Position numbers and translations under genes: made by a program
Shown here: in pieces, positions 1-7,421 of the stretch
Layout of the letters: each line of letters begins with the position of its first letter
How positions within the stretch are numbered: position 1 is the stretch's first letter
The notes under the pieces: generated by a model
Told to the model about the DNA's origin: nothing
Database searches by the model: none
What the model saw: only the letters and a program-made list of their open reading frames with translations
Assembly: GCA_947632595.1 (NCBI GenBank)
Contig: CANRPY010000015.1
Coordinates: 1 to 34,118, forward strand
Direction of reading: 5' to 3'
Origin: an uncultured Bacilli bacterium
Lineage (GTDB): Bacteria; Bacillota_I; Bacilli_A; RF39; UBA660
Length of the DNA: 34,118 nt

Positions 1-68
1 CACCATACTATAAGTAAAAATATAAAAACAAATTTATAATTTTTTTGAATAACTTCTTTTAATTTCAT
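1..68 (-). CDS. Partial gene after ftsQ, start of a membrane protein
   Basis: Only the first 22 codons are inside the window. An ATG lies 3 nt after the ftsQ stop, with GGAG of the ftsQ 3' end as ribosome binding site. The translation begins MKLKEVIQKNYKF and runs into a hydrophobic stretch (VFIFLLIV), so an N-terminal membrane anchor or signal peptide is likely. It is the last visible member of the murG-murB-ftsQ transcription unit and therefore probably concerns the cell envelope or division. The hydrophobic start argues against FtsA or FtsZ. The family cannot be named from this fragment. Confidence 0.6.
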   Translation of the reverse strand, partial: MKLKEVIQKNYKFVFIFLLIVW

Positions 69-71
69 AAT

Positions 72-761
72 CTACTCCATAATTTTAAAATGATTTCCAC
101 TATCCAAATAAAGAATTCCCTTATGTCCCTCTAATTGTTCTAAAACTTCATTGTAATGATTAATCATTTTAAACTTGGTAAGAGTAAGATACACCATATT
201 TCCATCATCCATATAAAGAAGAAAACGATCTTTATCATATTCATTTGGTTGATATTCAATATCCCCTATTTGAGATAAAGTATCCTCTTTTACTTTACTC
301 ATTCCTTGAATAAACTTTTGATACTTTTTATCTGGTACATAGTTTAATAATCTTGGTACTCGAAAATGCTTACTAATTTCATCTTCCACAACCATTTTTT
401 GATCAGAAAAAACATATTTTTTCTCATTACTATCATAAAACAAAGCTTTTTTTTCTTGAATTACTATAGAAAAAACAAACCCCCACTTTTTATGAATCTT
501 ACATTCTTCTACATAAGAAGACTTCAAAACTTTCTGACATGTTTTCTTACGATTTAACAAGTACAAAGAAGGATAATCCCGAACTCCTGCTAAATCGATA
601 ATATCATCATCACTTAAATAATGATTTCCTATAACGACAATATTATGAATGGGTTCTTGTAAAATTGTCTTCACGCCAAAAAAACCTCCTGCAAGAACGA
701 AGAGAACAATTAGTAAATTCCATAGTTTAATTTTAGTTTTTTTGACGATTTTTTTAGCCAT
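72..761 (-). CDS. ftsQ: Cell division protein FtsQ/DivIB
   Basis: A 229-residue bitopic membrane protein of the division septum. A Lys-rich cytoplasmic N-terminus (residues 1-12) precedes one membrane segment (about 13-31). A POTRA-like domain follows at about 38-110 (IHNIVVIGNHYLSDDDI), then the beta domain. In the family, FtsQ/DivIB bridges FtsL and DivIC/FtsB and stabilises the divisome. The reading frame is open upstream to a TTG at 773, but the ATG at 761 has GGGAG at the right distance and starts 2 nt after the murB stop, so I chose it. The length fits DivIB without a long C-terminal tail. Sequence similarity in this family is low; the assignment rests on architecture and on following murG-murB, the usual dcw order. 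Confidence 0.85.
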   Translation of the reverse strand: MAKKIVKKTKIKLWNLLIVLFVLAGGFFGVKTILQEPIHNIVVIGNHYLSDDDIIDLAGVRDYPSLYLLNRKKTCQKVLKSSYVEECKIHKKWGFVFSIVIQEKKALFYDSNEKKYVFSDQKMVVEDEISKHFRVPRLLNYVPDKKYQKFIQGMSKVKEDTLSQIGDIEYQPNEYDKDRFLLYMDDGNMVYLTLTKFKMINHYNEVLEQLEGHKGILYLDSGNHFKIME

Positions 762-763
762 AG

Positions 764-1672
764 CTACTCCCAATTCACAAATTCTTGTTCAATTTTTAAA
801 GATATTCCATACGTTTCTAATACTTTGTCATGGCAATAATCAATAAGATATTTAATATCACTACTAGAAGCATTTTGATAATTCACAATAAAGTTAGCAT
901 GCTTATCACTAACCATTGCTCCTCCCTTTTTCATTCCTTTAAGTCCAATATCTTCAATTAATTTACCAGCAAAAGCATCCGGTGGATTTCGAAAAACACT
1001 TCCCGCACTAGGATACTCTAAAGGTTGAGATTCCAATCGACGATTTCTTCTTTCACGAATAACTTCTTCAATTGCTTCTCTTTTTCCAATTTTTAAACGA
1101 AGAACAGCCTCTAAACAAATATATCCAGGATGTTTTTGAAAGAAAGAACTGCGGTAATGAAAATCAAGTTCACGATTCACAAGAGTAATAATCTTCGCAT
1201 CTGGTGTTAAAACTTTAACAGACTCAACAACATATCCCATATCCGACTTATAAGCACCCGCATTCATATAAATGGCACCCCCTACTGTACCAGGAATGCC
1301 AGCTGCAAACTCTAGCCCAGTAAGACCTTTTTTAGCCGTAAGTAAACTTAATTTAATAAGAGAATATCCTGCCCCAACACGTACTTTTCTCTTATGAAGA
1401 AATTTAATAGAATTTAACTCACTTAAACGAATCAAGACACCTTCATAATCTCGATCACTAAAAAGCAAATTAGAACCATTCCCAAGAATTTTATAGCGTA
1501 CTCCTCTTTCAATAAGATAAGAAAGTAAAGTAGATAAACTATTAACCGTCTTCGGATACACAATACATCTTGCATTTCCTCCACAGCGATACGTTGTATA
1601 ATTCTTTAGAGAAACATTCTCTTCCATTTTACCAATATCCATAATCTTAATTTCTTCAATTATGTCGTCCAT
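764..1672 (-). CDS. murB: UDP-N-acetylenolpyruvoylglucosamine reductase MurB
   Basis: Cytoplasmic FAD enzyme that reduces UDP-GlcNAc-enolpyruvate to UDP-MurNAc with NADPH, the second committed step of peptidoglycan precursor synthesis. FAD-binding signatures are visible: YTTYRCGGNA (about 25-34), LGNGSNLLFSD (63-73) and GLEFAAGIPGTVGGAIYMNAGAY (119-141). PSAGSVFRNP (221-230) carries the active-site serine S225, and IEQEF near the C-terminus holds the expected acidic residue. At 302 residues it has the length of the Gram-positive type II enzyme. A GTG at 1681 would overlap murG, but the ATG at 1672 has AGGTGA 5 nt upstream and is preferred. It starts 5 nt after murG and runs directly into ftsQ. 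Confidence 0.97.
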   Translation of the reverse strand: MDDIIEEIKIMDIGKMEENVSLKNYTTYRCGGNARCIVYPKTVNSLSTLLSYLIERGVRYKILGNGSNLLFSDRDYEGVLIRLSELNSIKFLHKRKVRVGAGYSLIKLSLLTAKKGLTGLEFAAGIPGTVGGAIYMNAGAYKSDMGYVVESVKVLTPDAKIITLVNRELDFHYRSSFFQKHPGYICLEAVLRLKIGKREAIEEVIRERRNRRLESQPLEYPSAGSVFRNPPDAFAGKLIEDIGLKGMKKGGAMVSDKHANFIVNYQNASSSDIKYLIDYCHDKVLETYGISLKIEQEFVNWE

Positions 1673-1677
1673 AACAA

Positions 1678-2754
1678 TCACCTAACTAATTTCTTAATTT
1701 CTTGATAAATTCTAGTAGCAGAATCATCAATACCAAGTTCTCTACTGTTTTTAGCCATCTCTTCATACTTTTTAGAATCAAATAATATCTCATCAATTCT
1801 AGAAAGAATGACATCAGAAGAAAACTCTTCTTCTGTAACAATCACACAAGCACCCTTCTCTTCCAATTCTTTTGCGTTTTTGTATTGATGATTATTGGTA
1901 ACATAAGGAGAAGGTACCAAAATAGAAGGAAGTCCAATCGCAGTAATTTCTGCAATCGTACTAGCACCAGCTCTAGAAATCATCAAATCAGCATCTTTCA
2001 TATATTCAATTAAGTTATCTAAAAAAGGAACAATTTTTACATTTTTAGAAGTAGATAAATCTTGATACTCTTCATAATAATTTTTACCCGTAATAACCAA
2101 TACTTGATAGTCCTGCTCACAAAAATGAGGAATCAATTCTTTGATTTTTTTAGTCATCGTAGTACTTCCAAGAGACCCCATCACCACAATAACGAATTTT
2201 TGATGTTTAGAAAATCCTAGTTTTTCTCGAGAAAGAGTAGAAACATTTAAAATTTCTTCACTTCTAGGATTTCCGGTATAAACAACTTTCTCTTTCGGAA
2301 AAAGTTCCAAACTATTTGGTAAAGACACACATATCGTACGAGAAAATTTACTAATAAATTGATTGGATAGTCCAGGAATAGAATTTTGCTCATGAATAAG
2401 GGTAGGAATTCCCAACCGATGAGCAGCATATAAAACAGGAACCGTAATATAACCTCCAGCTCCAATCACAATATCTGGTTGAAACTCTCGAATCAATTTT
2501 TTACTAGTTTGAATGGCATGAAAAGTTTGAGAAAGTACAGAAAAATTAGAAAAGATATGTTTACGATCAAGTCCCTTCATAGGAATTCCTTCAAAACGAA
2601 TTCCAAGTTTAGGAATAATGTCCTTTTCCATACGATCAGTTGTCCCAATATATAAAAATTGAACATCCTTTTCTTTCTCTTTTAACTTATTCATTATCGC
2701 AATAGCAGGATAAATATGACCACCTGTCCCACCAGCAACCATAATCACTCTCAT
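1678..2754 (-). CDS. murG: UDP-GlcNAc-undecaprenyl-PP-MurNAc-pentapeptide GlcNAc transferase MurG
   Basis: Membrane-associated GT28 glycosyltransferase that converts lipid I to lipid II at the inner face of the membrane. The N-terminal glycine-rich loop GGTGGHIYPA is at residues 8-17. IGAGGYITVPVLYAA and HEQNSIPGLSN follow in the acceptor domain. The UDP-GlcNAc-binding segment SRAGASTIAEITAIGLPSIL with NNHQYKNA is in the C-terminal domain. The protein has 358 residues, normal for MurG. The frame is open 21 codons further upstream, but ATG 2754 is preceded by GGAG and places GGTGGH at the usual distance. It is first in the murG-murB-ftsQ unit and has its own promoter facing tmcAL. Confidence 0.97.
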   Translation of the reverse strand: MRVIMVAGGTGGHIYPAIAIMNKLKEKEKDVQFLYIGTTDRMEKDIIPKLGIRFEGIPMKGLDRKHIFSNFSVLSQTFHAIQTSKKLIREFQPDIVIGAGGYITVPVLYAAHRLGIPTLIHEQNSIPGLSNQFISKFSRTICVSLPNSLELFPKEKVVYTGNPRSEEILNVSTLSREKLGFSKHQKFVIVVMGSLGSTTMTKKIKELIPHFCEQDYQVLVITGKNYYEEYQDLSTSKNVKIVPFLDNLIEYMKDADLMISRAGASTIAEITAIGLPSILVPSPYVTNNHQYKNAKELEEKGACVIVTEEEFSSDVILSRIDEILFDSKKYEEMAKNSRELGIDDSATRIYQEIKKLVR

Positions 2755-2776
2755 GTAATCCACTCCATTTAAACAA

Positions 2777-2782
2777 ATTATA
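2777..2782 (-). promoter_or_regulatory. murG promoter, -10 box
   Basis: TATAAT read on the minus strand, 23 nt before the murG start, with TATGA immediately upstream. No good -35 at 16-18 nt is visible. The position in the murG-tmcAL divergent intergenic region supports a promoter for the murG-murB-ftsQ unit. Confidence 0.55.
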
Positions 2783-2880
2783 TCATAAGAAAACAAATTA
2801 TTTGCTAGAGAATACAAAACAAAACAACATTTTACATGATATTATATGGAAAAAAGAAAAAATTATGAAGAAAAGACCAA

Positions 2881-2909
2881 TTGCGGCAAAACAAACTTTA
2901 TGATAAAAT
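2881..2909 (+). promoter_or_regulatory. tmcAL-gmk promoter
   Basis: -35 TTGCGG (2881-2886) and -10 TAAAAT (2904-2909) with a 17-nt spacer, 25 nt before the tmcAL start. It is divergent from the murG promoter; no operator-like repeat is seen between the two. Confidence 0.6.
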
Positions 2910-2933
2910 ACAAGCAAAGAAAAGAGGAGTCTC

Positions 2934-4085
2934 ATGAAAGCGATAGGAATCATTGCCGAATATAACCCATTTACGAATGGTCACTTATATCATCTTAGAA
3001 AAATCAAAGAAAAATATAAAGACTATACCATAATTGTTGTAATGAACTCTCATTTTACTCAAAGAGGAGATTGTACCATTATCGATAAATGGAAAAGAAC
3101 AAAAATTGCTCTAACACTAGGTGTCGACTTGGTAATTGAACTTCCTTTTCCTTTCGCAACACAATCAGCAGACTTCTTTGCTTATGGAGCAATTACAATT
3201 TTAGAAAAATGCAAAGTAGAAAAAGTAGTCTTTGGAAGTGAATCCAATAATGGAAAAGACTTAGAAGAAATTGCAAAAGTACAACTAGGAAACGATGAAT
3301 TAGAAAAATTAATCAAAATCTATTCTAAATTGGGAAATAACTACCCTACTGCTGTTTCAAATGCTATATGGGATTTAACGGGAAAGAAAATAGAGGAACC
3401 TAACGATCTATTAGGAATTAGTTATATCAAAACTATTTTAAAAAATCACTATTCTATAAAACCTGAAACGATAAAACGAAACAATCCTTATCATGGAACT
3501 ACTCTAGAAGATAGCGCTAGCGCAACCGCAATAAGAAAAGCATTAAAAGAAGGAAAATCAGTAGAAGGATATATCCCTAAAATAGAAGAAAAAGAATTAA
3601 ATAACCTCCATTTTCTAGAAGATTACTTTGAACTATTAAAATATAAAATTCTAACAGAAAAAGACTTATCTATCTATCAAACCGTAGAAGAAGGAATCGA
3701 CCATTTACTAAAAAAAGAAATCAAAACATCAACTTCTCCACAAGAATTCATAGAAAAAATAAAAAGCAAGCGCTATACTTATAATAAAATATCGAGAATG
3801 CTAATTCACATCCTATGTAACTTTACCAAAGAAAAAGCCAAGAAAATGAAAGAAATAACCTATCTTCGTATCTTAGGAATGAATGAAAAAGGAAGAAAAT
3901 ATTTAAATACCATCAAAAAAGAAATGGAAATTCCTATCATTACCAAAATTTCAAAAGAAAAAGACGAAATGTTAGAATTAGAAATAGAAGCAACAAACAT
4001 CTATGACATTCCCAAAAAAGAAAATTTAGGAAAAAGAGAATTTGAAAAAATTATAATCATAGGAGGAGAAAATGATAAAAAGTAA
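2934..4085 (+). CDS. tmcAL: tRNA(Met) cytidine acetate ligase TmcAL
   Basis: Nucleotidyltransferase-like protein of the YlbM/DUF795 family (383 residues). In Bacillus subtilis this enzyme uses ATP and acetate to form N4-acetylcytidine at the wobble position of elongator tRNA(Met). The N-terminus shows the HIGH-superfamily signature IIAEYNPFTNGHLYHL (residues 6-21). VVMNSHFTQRGD and LVIELPFPFATQSADFFAYGAI follow, all typical of the family. Start ATG 2934 has GAGGAG upstream. The 3' end overlaps gmk by 14 nt, so the two are co-translated. Function is inferred from the family; the sequence similarity is strong. Confidence 0.92.
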   Translation: MKAIGIIAEYNPFTNGHLYHLRKIKEKYKDYTIIVVMNSHFTQRGDCTIIDKWKRTKIALTLGVDLVIELPFPFATQSADFFAYGAITILEKCKVEKVVFGSESNNGKDLEEIAKVQLGNDELEKLIKIYSKLGNNYPTAVSNAIWDLTGKKIEEPNDLLGISYIKTILKNHYSIKPETIKRNNPYHGTTLEDSASATAIRKALKEGKSVEGYIPKIEEKELNNLHFLEDYFELLKYKILTEKDLSIYQTVEEGIDHLLKKEIKTSTSPQEFIEKIKSKRYTYNKISRMLIHILCNFTKEKAKKMKEITYLRILGMNEKGRKYLNTIKKEMEIPIITKISKEKDEMLELEIEATNIYDIPKKENLGKREFEKIIIIGGENDKK

Positions 4086-4755
4086 GAAAAGTGGACAAAT
4101 CATTGTAATCAGTGCCCCATCTGGTGCCGGAAAAGGAACCATCATTCAAAAATTATTAGAAAGAGACTCAAAAACAAGATGGTTATCCATTTCCGCAACC
4201 TCAAGAGAACCAAGAGAAGGAGAAAAAGATGGAGTCAATTACTATTACTTAACAAAAGAAGATTTTGAAAAAAAGATAAAAGAAGGATACTTCCTAGAAT
4301 ATACAAACTATGCAGGAAACTACTATGGAACCCCAAAAGAATATATCAAAGAAAAAATTGAAAAAGGAATTGATGTCATTCTAGAAATTGAAATTGAAGG
4401 AGCAACCAACATTAAAAAACTAATTCCAGAAGCACTATTTATCTTTATAATGCCACCTTCTCTAAAAGAACTAGTAAAACGACTTAAAAAAAGAGGAACA
4501 GAAACGAACGACAAAATATTAAAAAGATTCCATGCTGCCTATAAAGAAGTAAACGAAGTAACAAAATATAACTATGTAGTAGTAAATGATGAAGTAGATA
4601 TCGCAACAGAAAAAATAGAAGCTATTTTAAAAGCAGAAAAATGTCGAGTAGATCGTATTGAAGAAGTATATCTAGATACCAAAGAAGAGGAAATCCACGA
4701 ATTATTATTAGGAGAAGAATTCGATAATCGAGGAATAGGAGAAAAATTAGGATGA
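4072..4755 (+). CDS. gmk: Guanylate kinase
   Basis: Phosphorylates GMP to GDP with ATP in the cytoplasm (purine salvage, feeding GTP, dGTP and (p)ppGpp pools). P-loop SAPSGAGKGT is at residues 12-21. The GMP-binding segment SREPREGEKDGVNYYYL follows, and the lid region RLKKRGTETNDKILKRF is visible. It has 227 residues against about 205 for typical bacterial enzymes, owing to an acidic C-terminal extension after the core. The start has AGGAGGAG inside the tmcAL 3' end. The last codons overlap the next gene (ATGA). Confidence 0.96.
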   Translation: MIKSKKSGQIIVISAPSGAGKGTIIQKLLERDSKTRWLSISATSREPREGEKDGVNYYYLTKEDFEKKIKEGYFLEYTNYAGNYYGTPKEYIKEKIEKGIDVILEIEIEGATNIKKLIPEALFIFIMPPSLKELVKRLKKRGTETNDKILKRFHAAYKEVNEVTKYNYVVVNDEVDIATEKIEAILKAEKCRVDRIEEVYLDTKEEEIHELLLGEEFDNRGIGEKLG

Positions 4756-5081
4756 AAAAAGAACTACAAAAAACAATAAAAGAATTAGAAGAACAAATTA
4801 AGAAGAAAAAAGAAGATCCAACACTTATAGAAGATACGCTAACCAAAATACACTTCTTCCAACATGAAAGATTAGTACACTTAATTGTTACCTTCATGAC
4901 AGGAGTCTCTTCTATTTTATTTTTAATAGGATTTGAATTAACAGACTCACTTCCCCTTCTCCTGTTATTTTTAATAACTCTTCTACTATTTATCCCTTAT
5001 ATTTTCTTTTACTACCATTTAGAAAATGGTACACAAAAACTATATGAATTATATTTTAAATTAAAAAACAAAAAAGACTAA
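4752..5081 (+). CDS. Small two-pass membrane protein coupled to gmk
   Basis: 109 residues. A strongly charged, Lys/Glu-rich helix (1-22, heptad-like, possibly a short coiled coil) is followed by two predicted membrane segments (about 41-61 and 67-88) and a short basic cytoplasmic tail (LKNKKD). No family is recognised. Its start overlaps the gmk stop in an ATGA junction, and the gene ends at a strong terminator, so it is the last member of tmcAL-gmk. Many Bacillota carry rpoZ in this place; this protein shows no resemblance to the omega subunit. Codon use matches the neighbours, which favours a real gene. Confidence 0.7.
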   Translation: MKKELQKTIKELEEQIKKKKEDPTLIEDTLTKIHFFQHERLVHLIVTFMTGVSSILFLIGFELTDSLPLLLLFLITLLLFIPYIFFYYHLENGTQKLYELYFKLKNKKD

Positions 5082-5099
5082 TCATGAACTAGTCTTTTT
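5071..5099. terminator. Bidirectional terminator between gmk unit and pyk
   Basis: A 10-bp stem AAAAAGACTA/TAGTCTTTTT around a 9-nt loop, with a T-run on either side depending on strand. It serves the plus-strand tmcAL-gmk unit and the convergent pyk gene, and reaches into both coding ends. Confidence 0.85.
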
Positions 5100-6504
5100 A
5101 TATTTCTACAATTCTTAAAAGATTCGTACAACGAGTCTTTCCAAGAGGAAAACCTCCCGTAATAACAATTAAATCTCCCTCTTTTAAATGAAATATCTCT
5201 TTTGCTTTCTTTTTAGATTCTTCTATCAAAGAAGCAGTATCTTCAAATGCAGTTTCCATAACCACAGGTTTTACCCCAAAATTTAAATCTAGTTTTTCGG
5301 CAATATGATTAGATGGACAACAAGCAAGAATAGAACAGTTAGGTCTTAAATTACTAATCTTACGAGCAGTAAATCCTGTCATAGTACTTGTTACAATTAA
5401 CTTAATGTCATCATACTCTACCGCATCAACAACAAGCTTCGCAATGGTATCACTAACACCAATCTGTCGTTTATAAGCAGTATGTTTTGTATAATCAATA
5501 GTAGACTCAACATACTCACAAATTCTAGCCATGTATTGAACAGCTTGAACAGGATATTTTCCTACCGTGGTTTCTCCAGATAACATAACACAATCCGTTC
5601 CATCTAAAACCGCATTCGCAATATCAGAAACTTCAGCACGTGTAGGTCTAGGATTGGTATACATAGAAGCAAGCATCTCTGTCGCAACAATAGCAAACTT
5701 ACCTTGTTCACGACACTTACGAATAATGTCTTTTTGTAAAGATGGTAACATTTCCATAGGAACTTCTACCCCTAAGTCTCCACGAGCAACCATAATTCCA
5801 TCACTAACACGAATAATCTCATCTATGTTATCAATTCCCATTTGACTCTCAATCTTGGAAATGACTCTAGCATCTCCTCCTGCTTTCTCAATCAAATCAA
5901 TCGCATCTTCTACATCTTCCTTACAATTGACAAAAGAAAGAGCCAAATAGTCACAAGAATGTTTTGCTGCAAAACAAATATCTTCTTTATCAACATCACT
6001 AATAAATTTTAAATTTAAATTAACTCCTGGTACATTTAACGTTTTATGATTTTTAATCTCTCCATCATTTAAAGCAACGACTTTAAGATAATCATCCCCC
6101 TTCTCGATAACCTCTAAATCAAGTAAAGCATTATCAACTAAAACATGATTGCCAACTTCAATCATATCAAGAGCTTCCGGATGATTTACACTAAATTGTC
6201 CCTTATTTCCTAGAATTTGATTTTTAACGATTTTAATCTTTTGCCCTTCTTTAATAGAAATACCACCATTTTCAAATTCTAAAGTACGAAATTCTGGACC
6301 CTTTGTATCATACATAATCGCAACAGGCATTCCCGTCTTACGACGAACCTCACGTACAACTTCAATCGTATTTAAAATACTTTCCCTACTAGCATGAGAT
6401 AAATTAATACGAGCACAATTCATCCCACTACGTACTAATTTCTCCATGACATCCACACGATCACAAGCAGGTCCAACACTACAAATTATTTTAGTCTTTT
6501 TCAT
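5098..6504 (-). CDS. pyk: Pyruvate kinase
   Basis: Final glycolytic enzyme, transferring phosphate from phosphoenolpyruvate to ADP. Visible signatures are the N-terminal KTKIICSVGPACD, the substrate loop RINLSHA, KIESQMGIDNIDEI around the catalytic lysine, and MVARGDLGVEVPMEMLPSLQK with ATEMLASM. The length is 468 residues, i.e. the basic fold of A, B and C domains. It lacks the extra C-terminal PEP-utiliser-like domain of the Bacillus subtilis enzyme. The frame is open 35 codons upstream, but ATG 6504 has AGGAGG at 6 nt and gives the family N-terminus. It is monocistronic between two terminators. Confidence 0.96.
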   Translation of the reverse strand: MKKTKIICSVGPACDRVDVMEKLVRSGMNCARINLSHASRESILNTIEVVREVRRKTGMPVAIMYDTKGPEFRTLEFENGGISIKEGQKIKIVKNQILGNKGQFSVNHPEALDMIEVGNHVLVDNALLDLEVIEKGDDYLKVVALNDGEIKNHKTLNVPGVNLNLKFISDVDKEDICFAAKHSCDYLALSFVNCKEDVEDAIDLIEKAGGDARVISKIESQMGIDNIDEIIRVSDGIMVARGDLGVEVPMEMLPSLQKDIIRKCREQGKFAIVATEMLASMYTNPRPTRAEVSDIANAVLDGTDCVMLSGETTVGKYPVQAVQYMARICEYVESTIDYTKHTAYKRQIGVSDTIAKLVVDAVEYDDIKLIVTSTMTGFTARKISNLRPNCSILACCPSNHIAEKLDLNFGVKPVVMETAFEDTASLIEESKKKAKEIFHLKEGDLIVITGGFPLGKTRCTNLLRIVEI

Positions 6505-6552
6505 ACAAATCCTCCTAGCCAACCCTATCATATACATTATATAACAAAGTAT

Positions 6553-6583
6553 AAAAAAAATAATAGTCTTTTTCCCTATTATT
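6553..6583 (-). terminator. mutM terminator
   Basis: Stem AATAATAG/CTATTATT followed by a T-run on the minus strand. The hairpin starts inside the mutM stop codon region and separates polA-mutM from pyk. Confidence 0.7.
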
Positions 6584-7403
6584 TTTTTCTTTTTTGACAA
6601 TTTGGACAAAAATAAGTTCCTCTACCTTGTACCTTAATTTTAATAATTTTAGAAGAACAAACAGGACAAACTTCCTTCCCATGGACTAGTAATTCATTTT
6701 GAAAAAGTCCATGAACCCCCTCACTAGAAGTAAAACTTCGTATCGTAGTTCCTCCAAGTAAAATAGCATGATCCAAAACTTCTTTCGTATATTGAATAAT
6801 ATGACTACAATCTTTTTTGGTTAAAGAACAAGCTTCTTGATTTGGATGAATACGACTTAAGAATAAGATTTCATCATCGTAAATATTTCCAATACCACAA
6901 AGTATTCTTTGATCTAATAAAACACTCTTAATAGGAATCTTCTTATTTTGAAATCTTCTAAGTAAATAGTCTTCATTTAATTTAGGATCCGTATATTCAT
7001 ATCCCAACTCAGAAAGCGGTTTTTCCAAATAAGCCGTATCTTTTGGAAGCAAATACATTCTTCCAAATTTACGAACATCGTGGAAACGTAGAGAAACATC
7101 ATCCTGTAAGATAAATTCTACATGTTCATGTTTTTGCAAAGGATCTCCCTTCTTACGAAAGAAGAATTTTCCCTCCATTCGTAAATGAATCAGTAAAATC
7201 ATATGAGTTAATTCAAAAACTAAAAACTTACCTCGAGTAGTAATCGATAAGATTTCCTCTCCAACAATTTTTTGACAAAAGCAAGAAACACTAGGCTTCG
7301 CAATAATAGAATCCCAGAAAACATGACACTCTAAAATTTTCTGATGAAGAAGTTGCCCCTCTAAATGACGAGCAACGGTAATAACCTCTGGTTTTTCTGG
7401 CAT
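6579..7403 (-). CDS. mutM: Formamidopyrimidine-DNA glycosylase (Fpg/MutM)
   Basis: Base-excision repair enzyme that removes 8-oxoguanine and Fapy lesions and cuts the strand by beta/delta elimination. After Met removal the catalytic Pro and Glu (P2, E3) are present in MPEKPEV; the usual Leu at position 4 is Lys. HVEFILQDDVSLRFHDVRKFGRM and LCGIGNIYDDEILF are family blocks. The C-terminal zinc finger is CPVCSSKI...YFCPNCQK with a conserved QGRGTYFC. The length of 274 is normal. Start ATG has AGGTGATT upstream and lies 18 nt after polA, the same order as in Bacillus. It is probably transcribed with polA. Confidence 0.95.
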   Translation of the reverse strand: MPEKPEVITVARHLEGQLLHQKILECHVFWDSIIAKPSVSCFCQKIVGEEILSITTRGKFLVFELTHMILLIHLRMEGKFFFRKKGDPLQKHEHVEFILQDDVSLRFHDVRKFGRMYLLPKDTAYLEKPLSELGYEYTDPKLNEDYLLRRFQNKKIPIKSVLLDQRILCGIGNIYDDEILFLSRIHPNQEACSLTKKDCSHIIQYTKEVLDHAILLGGTTIRSFTSSEGVHGLFQNELLVHGKEVCPVCSSKIIKIKVQGRGTYFCPNCQKRKK

Positions 7404-7421
7404 CGAATCACCTACTATACT

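Noticed and set aside
2755-2933. Riboswitch in the murG-tmcAL intergenic region
   Set aside because: The 179 nt hold two divergent promoters and short leaders; no conserved riboswitch motif or hairpin is visible.
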